Below are positions 51,921 through 59,999 of a DNA stretch of 64,000 nucleotides, piece by piece. The stretch spans positions 1-64,000 of the forward strand of contig JANQLS010000112.1 of the NCBI GenBank assembly GCA_028280485.1. The letters run 5' to 3'. Positions within the stretch are counted from its first letter, which is position 1. Each line of letters opens with the position of its first letter. A program made the position numbers and the translations under genes. Below the pieces are notes generated by a model. The model saw only the letters and a list, made by a program, of their open reading frames with translations. It had not been told where the DNA came from and made no database searches. This DNA comes from Planctomycetota bacterium. Lineage in GTDB: Bacteria; Planctomycetota; UBA8108; JACQVS01.

Positions 51921-52178
51921 GTGAATAAATGGGGCCCCGAACTCAGGAGACCCCCTCTCAGAAATAAAACCCGAAGACTCCCGAGGAGTTTCGAAATTTT
52001 CGGGGTTAAGTTCAGGCCGATGGGATATTTAGCCGGGGGAGATCCGACCTATCCCCGTAAATTTAGGGATCAATGGATTGTCCGCTGGACCCCGAACTCC
52101 CACCTTAAGCCCTATACCATTAAATTTAAAGAACTTAAGGAAACACACGTAAAAGTTACGAGGAGAGCTTCAAAATGA
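51921..52178 (+). CDS. Possible small basic protein, unrecognised
   Basis: 85 residues, rich in Arg, Lys, Trp and Pro (starts MNKWGPELRRPPLRNKTRR; ends VKVTRRASK). The start is GTG with AGGAG 6 bases upstream, and a perfect 16-bp hairpin begins 3 bases after the stop. These two signals are why it is listed. It is divergent from the 47863-51843 gene and lies in a 486-bp gap that otherwise holds only that gene's leader and hairpins. No family is recognised; it could be chance. Confidence 0.35.
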   Translation: MNKWGPELRRPPLRNKTRRLPRSFEIFGVKFRPMGYLAGGDPTYPRKFRDQWIVRWTPNSHLKPYTIKFKELKETHVKVTRRASK

Positions 52179-52180
52179 AA

Positions 52181-52216
52181 CAAGCTGCCTCAGAGATTTA
52201 TCTCTGAGGCAGCTTG
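52181..52216. terminator. Perfect 16-bp hairpin
   Basis: CAAGCTGCCTCAGAGA, loop TTTA, and exact complement. There is no U-run on either side, so it may be a bidirectional barrier or mRNA stabiliser rather than a classic terminator. It lies between a possible small plus-strand gene and the end of the PH-like gene. Confidence 0.6.
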
Positions 52217-52294
52217 TGGAATGGTTTTTAAGGATTTACGGAAGATTTGAGGGACTAGCCCTCATTGTTGAGGCTTAAGCGAATCCTAAGGAGG

Positions 52295-52318
52295 CCGCAC
52301 TCAGAGAGTGCGGACTAC
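52295..52318 (-). repeat. GTAG-headed REP-like hairpin
   Basis: CCGCACTC-AGA-GAGTGCGG followed by ACTAC; on the minus strand this reads GTAG, T, then an 8-bp stem. It sits 12 bases past the stop of the PH-like membrane gene. The same design occurs at 39299-39318 and 47842-47860. Confidence 0.75.
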
Positions 52319-52329
52319 ATTAGGGACGA

Positions 52330-53061
52330 CTAATGCTCCTCAGCGGTGGGCAAGGTCTGATTGGAAGAAACTTGGACCTTGATCGCTGAGAGGAGACGTT
52401 TGACGGAGTCTTCGACCTTGTTCACGTTGAGAACGTTTTCGAGAACCACCGCTTTACTCTCCGAAGCCGGATGAAGAACGATTCTCCCCGACCCGAGTAA
52501 GAGAAATTCAAACACGTCGTTGATCTCTTTAGACATCCTCAAATTGGGTGAAGGATATCGTTTGATATCACCCAAGAAACCGGTGTGGTGAATGATTTCA
52601 TTCGGGCGTACTTCCCAGTAGTTCCAGCGAGTGACCATAAAGACGCCGAGGTAGATGATTGCGAGATAGGCTGCTAAGCCGAAATAAAACGGCGTACTCA
52701 GAATGAACTGAAGGCTCGCTAAAAAGTTCTTCAAGCCCGATATCACGTTGTAATGGTAACTTAAAAACAGTAGGAAGAAGCCTAGGGCTAGGAGTAAAAA
52801 GAAGATCGCTACTGTTTTAAGTCTTGAGAATTCAAAACTGATAACCAAAAGGTTAAAGCAAAGGGTCATATAAAAGACTAAGCCGATGGTCGCCTTTTGG
52901 GGAGATTCGACATCGATGAAGGCCTGCCAAACTCCAGCGACCAAAGCCATGATGAATGTTGGGTACAGGAAAATAACTTTCGGCCAGGGACGAACGATAA
53001 TGGCATCCGGCTCATCGTTTTTAGAGCTAACTACTGGCTGTTCAGGTGCTTCTTGATTCAT
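52330..53061 (-). CDS. Polytopic membrane protein with bacterial PH-like domain
   Basis: 243 residues. Four or so hydrophobic segments: VIFLYPTFIMALVAGVWQAF (29-48), ATIGLVFYMTLCFNLLVISF (57-76), VAIFFLLLALGFFLLFLSY (83-102) and FYFGLAAYLAIIYLGVFMV (125-143). The last 95 residues form a soluble beta-rich part, WNYWEVRPNEIIHHTGFLGDIKRYPSPNL, which resembles the bacterial PH (bPH2) fold seen in YdbS/YdbT-type membrane proteins. No enzymatic motif. A possible promoter lies at 53108-53136. Confidence 0.7.
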   Translation of the reverse strand: MNQEAPEQPVVSSKNDEPDAIIVRPWPKVIFLYPTFIMALVAGVWQAFIDVESPQKATIGLVFYMTLCFNLLVISFEFSRLKTVAIFFLLLALGFFLLFLSYHYNVISGLKNFLASLQFILSTPFYFGLAAYLAIIYLGVFMVTRWNYWEVRPNEIIHHTGFLGDIKRYPSPNLRMSKEINDVFEFLLLGSGRIVLHPASESKAVVLENVLNVNKVEDSVKRLLSAIKVQVSSNQTLPTAEEH

Positions 53062-53107
53062 TCTGTTTTCTCCAGAGATTTCATTTTTCGCTGTAATTTA
53101 ACCAATC

Positions 53108-53136
53108 ACCTTAGATTCCCGCTGAGGATTTGTCAA
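53108..53136 (-). promoter_or_regulatory. Candidate promoter for the PH-like membrane gene
   Basis: On the minus strand a perfect -35 box TTGACA (53131-53136) is followed after 17 bases by TAAGGT (53108-53113), a weak -10. It lies 47 bases upstream of the gene start and points toward it. Confidence 0.45.
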
Positions 53137-53282
53137 ATTAAAGGGCGCCTTGCGAATGAAAGCGCAAGTGTTAAATTATTGATGAAGGGCTTTCCACCGT
53201 GGCTCCTCTCCTGATTACTCCCCCATAACTCCAGCTCAGCTCTCGTTCAGCTCATTCGGTTCGACATTTATAGCTTTGATAG

Positions 53283-55748
53283 ATGTCGTTGCCCAACACT
53301 CATAATTTCAGATTAATTCCGTACTCCCTCCTCAGTCTACTCGCCTATTTATTGGGGTGGATACTGGGTTTTCAGTCGGATTGCCCTCCTACGCTCGCTC
53401 GTTGGCTCGGTTTAGCGGGCTTTGCAGCTTCGGTCATATTAATCCTAAAAGCCCCCTTAGCCGTCGAGAGAACCGCCAGCAAGAAAATCTTGATCTTAGG
53501 TTTCAGCCTTGGCTTGATCGGCTTCCTCAGAGGAGGTTCTTTACTGAACTCCAATCTCGAAATCCCCCAGGGCCCCTGGTCAGGCGTTGCTGAAGTTTCC
53601 AGTTTAGCTTGGCTCTACACCCCCCAAGATGATCGATTTAAAAATCCTAAGGAGGAGAATCGCTGGACTCTATTCACCACTCGAAATCCACAACTTCAAG
53701 TGATCGCCAATGGAGATCACTCCGACCTCACCCCGGGTTTAAAAATAAATCTTAGCGGCCGAATTAAAATTCAACGGGAGTGGAAAAATTCGAAGCCTTC
53801 CATCTTCCGCTCCCCCCAGCCGCCCGTCTTATGGATTCAGCGTTCGGAAGGGATCCGACGGACTCCCGAAACACCCCCTCCCCTTTCATTAGCCAACTTA
53901 AAGATCAAAACCGGCCTCCTACGATTTCACGCCCTTCGACAACTAAAAGAACTTTTTGACCCAAATGAATTCGGAATTCTGGCTGCACTTCTTTTAGGGG
54001 AACGACGGGGTTTGCCTCAAGAATTTAAAAACCAACTCCTTCACACCGGTACTTATCACTTCCTGGCGATCAGTGGACTCCATCTTGGAGTTTTACTCAT
54101 TCTCTTTCAAAGGAATCGGTGCCAGTTTGTCATCAAGCTTCTCGCTTTGCTCTTTATCATTTCGATCACCGGTGCGGCTCCCCCGATATTGAGAGCAGCG
54201 ACGATGGTCCTCATCACTTGGCTCGTTCAATTCTTTCATCGCAGCCCTCGCCCTTTAGATGGCTTCAGTTGGTCGATTCTCTTTTTAGTCATCATCTTTC
54301 CCGCTTGGATCTTGAAACCGGGATTTCAATTATCCGTAGCGGCCGTGATTTCAATTTTACTTTGGAGCTCAGGCATCGAAGAAAAGTTGAGCCCCAACCT
54401 TGATAAAAAAGTACTCAAGCCTGAAGAAAGAAAAAAACTCCGCAAGAGACTTCGACCTCTCACCCAATTGACAAAACTCTTTTCGGGATCCTTCGCCGCT
54501 TGGTTGGGTACACTTCCAGTTTTAACTTTTCACTTTCAAAGAATTCATCCTTTAGGGGTTCTGTGGAGCCTCGTCATTTATCCCTTCATTTTAGTTCTGT
54601 TATTCTCAGGGATACTGAGCTTACTCACCGCAACGCTCCATCCGGCTCTTGCAAGCCCATTCGTCTTCATTTCCGAATACTGTATTCACGGATTAAATTT
54701 CGTACTCAGATTTCTGAACCAAGTCCCCGGGAGCACCCTTATCCTCCCCTATTCGAGCTTTTCTCTCTGGTTATTAGCGAGCCTCTTTATCTTTTCAGGC
54801 CCTTTTGGTGGACTGCAATTTATTCTCAGTCGATTCTCTAAAGACAAACCTAAAGAATTACACTTCCATTTGGGCCTCAAGAAAACTCACTTCACAAAAC
54901 GTTTTTTTCTCCTCTGTTTACTCGCAGTATTGATTGTTAAAGCTCATAAATCTTACGCCCCCTCATTCCCTTTACTGACCTTCTTTGATGTGGGAGCGGG
55001 AAGTTCGATTCTCTTTGCTCCCGACCCGGACACTCGTATTCTCATCGATGCGGGCTCGAAAGGAGGAGGAAAGAGAGTGGCCCGAGAACTCAGCCAAACT
55101 CTCCTTTACCGCGGGGTTCGTCACCTAGATGCATTAATTTTAACTCACAAGGATAGTGACCATATCAGCGGAGTTTTAGACCTCTGTCAAACCATCCAGG
55201 TAAGCGAAGTATGGACATCGTTTCGCTTTTCTACTTTTACGGAGGGAGCCCGTCTTCTCTCCCAGCTTCGCAAACGAGGCATCCGTCATCGAATCTTAAA
55301 GAGAGGGCAATCGATTCAGAGTCCCAAAAAGTTGAATCGAACTTGGAAATTAGAAACTCTCTCTCCGGGTCTCAACGACCCAGAAGCCATCCGGCAGAGC
55401 TCCAATGAATCATCCTTAGTTCTCAAGCTTAAATACGATTCATTAAAGGTTCTTTTAGGAGCCGACATCGAAGAGCAAGGCACAGCTCTCCTCTTGATGA
55501 CAGGACAAGATTTACGAGCCCAATATTTACTCTTACCTCATCACGGAAGAGCGAATCCGTACTACGCCCAACTTCTGGAGACCGTCAGGCCGAAGGAAGT
55601 CATCATCTCGGGAGAAATAGAATCGGTAAGCCCAAATCTGCTCACTCTTTTAAATACCCATGAGATTCCAATTTGGATTACAGGAGAGCTGGGAGCCATT
55701 TCAATTTTTGAAGAAGAGAAGGGAATTTTTAAAATCAGAACTCCATAA
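53283..55748 (+). CDS. comEC: ComEC/Rec2-family DNA-uptake channel protein
   Basis: 821 residues. In naturally competent bacteria ComEC moves single-stranded DNA across the inner membrane. Order: two N-terminal helices, an OB-like region (about 95-180), the competence core with LGERRGLPQEFKNQLLHTGTYHFLAISGLHLGVLLILF (about 240-277) and about seven more helices to residue 550, then a C-terminal metallo-beta-lactamase-like domain (about 560-815) with FFDVGAGSSILF, ILTHKDSDHISGVL (HxxxDH) near 620 and LLPHHGRANPYY near 755. All three usual parts are present, so it looks intact. No other competence gene is nearby. The start lacks a clear ribosome-binding site. Confidence 0.92.
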   Translation: MSLPNTHNFRLIPYSLLSLLAYLLGWILGFQSDCPPTLARWLGLAGFAASVILILKAPLAVERTASKKILILGFSLGLIGFLRGGSLLNSNLEIPQGPWSGVAEVSSLAWLYTPQDDRFKNPKEENRWTLFTTRNPQLQVIANGDHSDLTPGLKINLSGRIKIQREWKNSKPSIFRSPQPPVLWIQRSEGIRRTPETPPPLSLANLKIKTGLLRFHALRQLKELFDPNEFGILAALLLGERRGLPQEFKNQLLHTGTYHFLAISGLHLGVLLILFQRNRCQFVIKLLALLFIISITGAAPPILRAATMVLITWLVQFFHRSPRPLDGFSWSILFLVIIFPAWILKPGFQLSVAAVISILLWSSGIEEKLSPNLDKKVLKPEERKKLRKRLRPLTQLTKLFSGSFAAWLGTLPVLTFHFQRIHPLGVLWSLVIYPFILVLLFSGILSLLTATLHPALASPFVFISEYCIHGLNFVLRFLNQVPGSTLILPYSSFSLWLLASLFIFSGPFGGLQFILSRFSKDKPKELHFHLGLKKTHFTKRFFLLCLLAVLIVKAHKSYAPSFPLLTFFDVGAGSSILFAPDPDTRILIDAGSKGGGKRVARELSQTLLYRGVRHLDALILTHKDSDHISGVLDLCQTIQVSEVWTSFRFSTFTEGARLLSQLRKRGIRHRILKRGQSIQSPKKLNRTWKLETLSPGLNDPEAIRQSSNESSLVLKLKYDSLKVLLGADIEEQGTALLLMTGQDLRAQYLLLPHHGRANPYYAQLLETVRPKEVIISGEIESVSPNLLTLLNTHEIPIWITGELGAISIFEEEKGIFKIRTP

Positions 55749-55751
55749 AAA

Positions 55752-55790
55752 AAAGAGATTCACCTCGCGGAGTGCGAGGTGAATCTCTTT
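55752..55790. terminator. Bidirectional terminator between comEC and purE
   Basis: Seventeen-bp perfect stem AAAGAGATTCACCTCGC / GCGAGGTGAATCTCTTT with a 5-base loop, beginning 3 bases after the comEC stop. A-rich on the left; it can end comEC and, from the other side, the purE transcript (stop at 55866). Confidence 0.85.
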
Positions 55791-55865
55791 CTAAAGCCCA
55801 AATCCTGTAAAACACAGTTACTGCATTAAATGGATAAGGAGTTCCAGCTTAATAACGGGAACACA

Positions 55866-56363
55866 TCAAACCAAGGCTTGGATCTTTTCGTCCTTGGCGA
55901 GAACTTGGTTCGCCATGTCTTTTTTGAATTGGTGAAGCTTAGCTCGCAGGTTGTCATCGGCTGTCGCGAGAATTTGAACGGCGTAAATGGCAGCATTTTT
56001 TGCGCCATTGATCGCCATGGTTCCGACAGGAACTCCTGGAGGCATCATCACGGTAGAGTGAAGAGCGTCAACCCCTTTTAAAGCTCCTGACTCCAAAGGA
56101 ACACCGACGACGGGAAGGGTCGTGTGACCGGCAACAGCGCCACAGAGGTGAGCGGCCATTCCAGCCCCTCCGATGATCACTCCGTAACCTCGTTCTTCGG
56201 CTTCGGTAGCTAACTTGAGAGCGACTTCAGGTACACGGTGAACTGAGAGGACTCTGACATCGTAAGAGACGTCGAATTCATCCAAAGCTGCACAAGCTTT
56301 TTTCATCGTATCGAAGTCGGAATCACTTCCCATCAAGATCAATACTTTGTTACCAGTTGGCAT
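55866..56363 (-). CDS. purE: N5-carboxyaminoimidazole ribonucleotide mutase
   Basis: Purine biosynthesis: moves the carboxyl group of N5-CAIR to give CAIR (or carboxylates AIR directly in class II enzymes). The 165-residue protein shows LMGSDSDFDTMKKACAALDEF near residue 10, VRVLSVHRVPE near 37 (family SAHRTP, here with Val and Val changes), IIGGAGMAAHLCGAVAGHTTLPVVGVP near 64 and the GVPVGTMAINGAKNAA segment near 110. Length is typical of bacterial PurE. No purK is in the window, so which class it belongs to cannot be settled here. It precedes purC's 3' end by 200 bp of repeats. Confidence 0.94.
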   Translation of the reverse strand: MPTGNKVLILMGSDSDFDTMKKACAALDEFDVSYDVRVLSVHRVPEVALKLATEAEERGYGVIIGGAGMAAHLCGAVAGHTTLPVVGVPLESGALKGVDALHSTVMMPPGVPVGTMAINGAKNAAIYAVQILATADDNLRAKLHQFKKDMANQVLAKDEKIQALV

Positions 56364-56418
56364 TGTTATACTCTTCGTCTAAATAAGTTTTTAGTAATTT
56401 ACAAACGAGGCAAACGGC

Positions 56419-56525
56419 GTAGCAAAAGACGCCAGTCTTTTGCCCACTATAACTTTAAAGCGCTTTCCCCCCTTTAGGGAGTGCGTAAGCCGCAGGCTTA
56501 CTTGCATGGAGCGTAGCGACCCATC
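56419..56525. repeat. REP-like hairpin and a 45-bp dispersed element
   Basis: 56419-56443 is GTAG followed by the perfect stem GCAAAAGAC / GTCTTTTGC with a GCCA loop. 56481-56525 (GTGCGTAAGCC-GCA-GGCTTACTTGCA then GGAGCGTAGCGACC) is nearly the same as 39166-39212. A half REP with GTTTGGCTAC follows near 56533. All lie in the purC-purE gap. Confidence 0.75.
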
Positions 56526-56564
56526 GTTACTGCTGGCGAGTTTGGCTACGGCGCGTCATGAGAA

Positions 56565-57473
56565 TCAACTTCCCCAAGCCTTACCAGTTAATTTTTGATA
56601 AATTTCTCGGTACTTCGAAGCCGTGCCTTCGACGACCTCATCGGGAAGGGTGGGACCGGGAGGAGTTTTATCCCAGTCTAAAGTTCCCAAGTAATCTCTT
56701 ACGTACTGTTTGTCGTAGGACTCTTGGCCTTTACCGGGAGAGTAAGCGTTCACATCCCAGTAACGAGATGAATCTGGAGTTAAAACTTCATCCGCTAAGA
56801 TGATTTCGCCGTCAGCGTTCACTCCCCATTCGAATTTGGTATCACAGAGGATAACCCCTAATTCGCGCGCCTTGTCGGCAGCTCGGGTGTAAACGTCGAG
56901 GCTCAAGTCTCGAAGAGCCTCAGCTCGTTCTTGTCCGACGCCTTCAGTAGCGATCATCTCTTCAAAAGTGATGGCTTCATCGTGACCTTCTTCAGCCTTG
57001 GTTGTAGGCGTGAAGAGTGGCTCGGGGAACTTCTCACTTTCTTGGAGACCTTCAGGAAGCTGGATTCCACAGATGCTTTGAGACCTCTTGTAATCTTTCC
57101 AACCACTTCCGGCGATGTAACCGCGAACGATACATTCGACAGGGAGGATGTGGAGTTTTTCGACCAACATCGAGCGACCGTCAAGTTGATCACTAAAGGC
57201 GTGTAAGTTTTCTGGCATCTCTTTGAGATCCGCCGTGATCAGATGGTTTTTGACTCCCAGGAGATCAAACCAAAAGACGGAGAGCTGCGTGAGAATTTTC
57301 CCTTTTTCGGGGATACCGTTGGGCATCACCACATCGAAAGCTGAAATTCGATCGGTAGCGACAATCAGGAAATGCTCGCCGAGATCGTAAACATCGCGCA
57401 CCTTGCCTCGCCTGACAAGATTCAAGCCAGGGAGTTCCGTTTGTAATACTACAGAACTATCTTGAGTTGACAT
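56565..57473 (-). CDS. purC: Phosphoribosylaminoimidazole-succinocarboxamide synthase
   Basis: Joins aspartate to CAIR to form SAICAR in purine synthesis. The frame opens at 57548, but the ATG at 57473 has GAGGA at 8 bases and starts the protein at MSTQDSSVVLQTELPG, giving 302 residues, the length of the eukaryote-like/long bacterial PurC class. Motifs: RRGKVRDVYDLGEHFLIVATDRISAFDVVMP near residue 14, VECIVRGYIAGSGWKDY near 105, and KFEWGV...LADEVLTPDSSRYW near 205. It lies upstream of purE on the same strand. Confidence 0.95.
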   Translation of the reverse strand: MSTQDSSVVLQTELPGLNLVRRGKVRDVYDLGEHFLIVATDRISAFDVVMPNGIPEKGKILTQLSVFWFDLLGVKNHLITADLKEMPENLHAFSDQLDGRSMLVEKLHILPVECIVRGYIAGSGWKDYKRSQSICGIQLPEGLQESEKFPEPLFTPTTKAEEGHDEAITFEEMIATEGVGQERAEALRDLSLDVYTRAADKARELGVILCDTKFEWGVNADGEIILADEVLTPDSSRYWDVNAYSPGKGQESYDKQYVRDYLGTLDWDKTPPGPTLPDEVVEGTASKYREIYQKLTGKAWGS

Positions 57474-57835
57474 GAGATCCGTCCTCTCCCTTCCTAGGGT
57501 GAATGCATCCTTTCTTTTAGCTCCCTGCTCATTCCAATGGGGATCCACTAAAAGTTGAATGGCTTTAACTTTCGTGGGCGTACCTCTATCCGCGTACTCT
57601 GAACAGAGGACGACCCAATTTAATAAAATTGAAGATTTTTAAGTATCCACGATTGCCCACAACTCCGGTTTCTCTCAGAAAATCTTGACCCCATCATCCT
57701 GGTCAAAATTCTCTCTCCACTCTCATGGCTGAAACCAGCCGATCGAGACACTGGAACAGCTTCTGCAGATCTAATCTGCAATGCTGAAACCAGCTCTCTA
57801 ACCCAGTGAGCCCCTCAGAAGGACTCCATCGGGAA

Positions 57836-58474
57836 TTATTTAGCCCCTCTGTTTATCCTATTCAGCACGTCTTGTAAACCTTTTCCGCTTAGGCGTCGGC
57901 CCGACTTGTTTCGACTCGACTTTTTCACTTGTGGCAAACTGGCTCCAATTCTTAACTTCTGAGCATGGCAGTAGGCGATGGCCAGGGCATCGGCCTCATC
58001 ACTTTTTTCGATCGGCGACTTTAATTGGAGCAACCTCTCCACCATGGCCTGGACCTGAGATTTTGGGGCTCGGCCGTTACCGCAAAGGACTTTTTTGATC
58101 GTGGCGGGAGCGTATTCCTCGACGGGGATCCCTCGAGTGGCGGCACAGGCGAGCACCACCCCTCGAGCTTCGCCAATCCGGAGGGCACTTTGGATGTTCT
58201 TTCCGTGGAAGGCCCCTTCGACAACGACCACCGAAGGCTGAACCTGATCCATGAATCGTGACAATTCTTCGAAGATCATACCCAGGCGTTCGGGCAGGCT
58301 CTTCGAGGGATTCAATTGGCATACCCCGTGAGCCACCACCTGGGGTTGAAATCCTTTTCCAATCTCGATCACTCCGTAGCCCAAATTACGCGTCCCCGGA
58401 TCGATCCCTAATATTCTTGGACCTTCGGAATCAAAACGTTTGGTGGAGGAAAGGCCATCATTTGCCTTTGTCAT
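57836..58474 (-). CDS. ruvC: Holliday junction resolvase RuvC
   Basis: Endonuclease that cuts Holliday junctions in the RuvABC pathway. The frame continues up to 58558 inside der, but the ATG at 58474 overlaps the der stop and is the likely start (212 residues). Catalytic acids sit in ILGIDPGTRNLGYGVIE (Asp25 from this ATG), VVVVEGAFHGKNIQSALRIGEARG (Glu), and KSDEADALAIAYCHAQ (two Asp). After these comes a basic tail of about 45 residues (KKSSRNKSGRRLSGKG), longer than in most RuvC. Coupled to der by overlap. Confidence 0.93.
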   Translation of the reverse strand: MTKANDGLSSTKRFDSEGPRILGIDPGTRNLGYGVIEIGKGFQPQVVAHGVCQLNPSKSLPERLGMIFEELSRFMDQVQPSVVVVEGAFHGKNIQSALRIGEARGVVLACAATRGIPVEEYAPATIKKVLCGNGRAPKSQVQAMVERLLQLKSPIEKSDEADALAIAYCHAQKLRIGASLPQVKKSSRNKSGRRLSGKGLQDVLNRINRGAK

Positions 58475-59810
58475 TGTTGTAGATCGATTCTCTTTTGCGG
58501 AAAAAGATGCGCAGGGGAATCTCTTTGAAAGGGAGATCTTCCCGCATGCAGTTTTCAACGTACCTTCGATATCCCTTAGTGAAATATTTTGGGTTGTTCA
58601 CAAAGAAGACAAAGGAGGGAGGCACCGTACCGACTTGGGTGCAGTAGTAGATCTTGGGCGTCTTCCCGCCGACTTTAGCGGGGAAGTGCTGCTTGGTGAC
58701 CTTATCGACAACTCGGTTGAGCTCACCGGTTCCAACCCGAGTTTTAGAAAGCTTAAAAAGGTGTTGAGCTAAATCGACGACCGACTGAATATTTCGACCC
58801 TCTTTTGCTGTCGTAAAAACCATGGGCGAAAACGTCAAGCCCGGCATTCGATCGGTGAGATAATCAGCGTAACGTTCTGTCTCTACAGCTTGATTCGTAA
58901 GGTCCCATTTGTTGATCACCACCACGGTGGCCTTGGCTTGACTGGCGATCGATTCGGAAAGTTTTTTATCGACTCGAGTGATCTCTTTAGAAGCATCGAT
59001 AAGAAAGAGCACGACATCCGCTCGGCGAATGGCGGCTTCAGTTCTCACCTGACTATAGAACTCGATGGAATCCTTAACTCGAGTTTTACGCTGCAATCCT
59101 GCAGTATCGATGATGATAAAATTGCGGCCGTCTTTTTCAAATCGCACATCGACCGCATCTCGCGTCGTTCCCGGAATTTCACTGACGATCACTCGCTCTT
59201 CTTGGGCGAGGGCATTGACGAAGGTTGACTTTCCGACATTCTGCCGCCCCACTACCGCGACCTTCATCACGGGTTCGACAGCCTCATGAATATTAGGCGG
59301 AAGCGTCTCACAAACTTTATCTAAGAGTTCGTTTCGGCCGAAGCCCACTAAAGCACTCATCGCCAAGGGCTCGCCTAAGCCTAAAGCGTAGAAATCATTC
59401 ACGTAGTCGTCATACCTTCCGTCGTCGACTTTATTGGCGACTAAAAGGATCGGGACTTTTCGCTCTTGCAGGATTTTATTCTCTCGTAGTCGAGAGGCGA
59501 CATCGCGATCGAGAGGAACGAGTCCATCCTGAACATCGACCACCAACACGATCATATCGGCACCGTGAAGGGCCATATTGATTTGACGTTCGATATCGGC
59601 CTCGAGTTCATCTTGATCGATGATGCCGATCCCGCCCGTGTCTTGAATTTCAAGGGCGACGTCGTTGTGGAAGACGACCGTGGTGATTCGGTCGCGAGTC
59701 ACTCCCGGCGTTTCTTCCACGATCGAGATACGCTCCTCCGCCAAGCAGTTCAGCAAGGATGACTTGCCGACATTCGGGCGACCAACGATGGATATGACGG
59801 GGAGCTTCAT
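58458..59810 (-). CDS. der: Ribosome-assembly GTPase Der (EngA)
   Basis: Essential GTPase for 50S maturation with two tandem G domains. Residues 1-165: G1 GRPNVGKSS, G3 DTGG, G4 NKVD. Residues 175-345: G1 GRQNVGKST, G3 DTAGLQRKTRVK, G4 NKWD. The C-terminal KH-like domain (350-450) includes VGTVPPSFVFFVNNPKYF. The 450-residue length is normal. The gene overlaps ruvC by 17 bp. Upstream there is an inverted-repeat element at 59838-59980. Confidence 0.97.
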   Translation of the reverse strand: MKLPVISIVGRPNVGKSSLLNCLAEERISIVEETPGVTRDRITTVVFHNDVALEIQDTGGIGIIDQDELEADIERQINMALHGADMIVLVVDVQDGLVPLDRDVASRLRENKILQERKVPILLVANKVDDGRYDDYVNDFYALGLGEPLAMSALVGFGRNELLDKVCETLPPNIHEAVEPVMKVAVVGRQNVGKSTFVNALAQEERVIVSEIPGTTRDAVDVRFEKDGRNFIIIDTAGLQRKTRVKDSIEFYSQVRTEAAIRRADVVLFLIDASKEITRVDKKLSESIASQAKATVVVINKWDLTNQAVETERYADYLTDRMPGLTFSPMVFTTAKEGRNIQSVVDLAQHLFKLSKTRVGTGELNRVVDKVTKQHFPAKVGGKTPKIYYCTQVGTVPPSFVFFVNNPKYFTKGYRRYVENCMREDLPFKEIPLRIFFRKRESIYNNDKGK

Positions 59811-59837
59811 GACTAAGATTCCAATTCGAAAGTAAAG

Positions 59838-59980
59838 TTAACTAGCCCGGAGCGTAAGCGACGGGATATGCAAAAGAGTTTGGCGGTTGGAAACTAAATG
59901 CATTAGCTATCCGTAAAAACATGCCAAACGGGAGATTATCACAATGACGTATCCCGTCGCTCACGCTCCGGGCTAGTTAA
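59838..59980. repeat. MITE-like element with 31-bp inverted repeats
   Basis: Left arm 59838-59868 begins TTAACTAGCCCGGAGCG and the right arm 59950-59980 is its complement with one mismatch. The 81-base centre contains a nested TTTGGC / GCCAAA pair and no gene. The whole lies between NUDIX and der, ends in TTAA at both sides, and matches the CCCGAAGC family at 39324-39392 and 42138-42191 in its arms. Confidence 0.8.
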
Positions 59981-59999
59981 TGAATTCAATATAAATAAC

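Noticed and set aside
57764..57780. Palindrome TGCAGAT-CTA-ATCTGCA and a nearby duplicated GCTGAAACCAG in the purC-ruvC gap
   Set aside because: Too little to tell an operator from chance; no matching copy upstream of other purine genes in the window.
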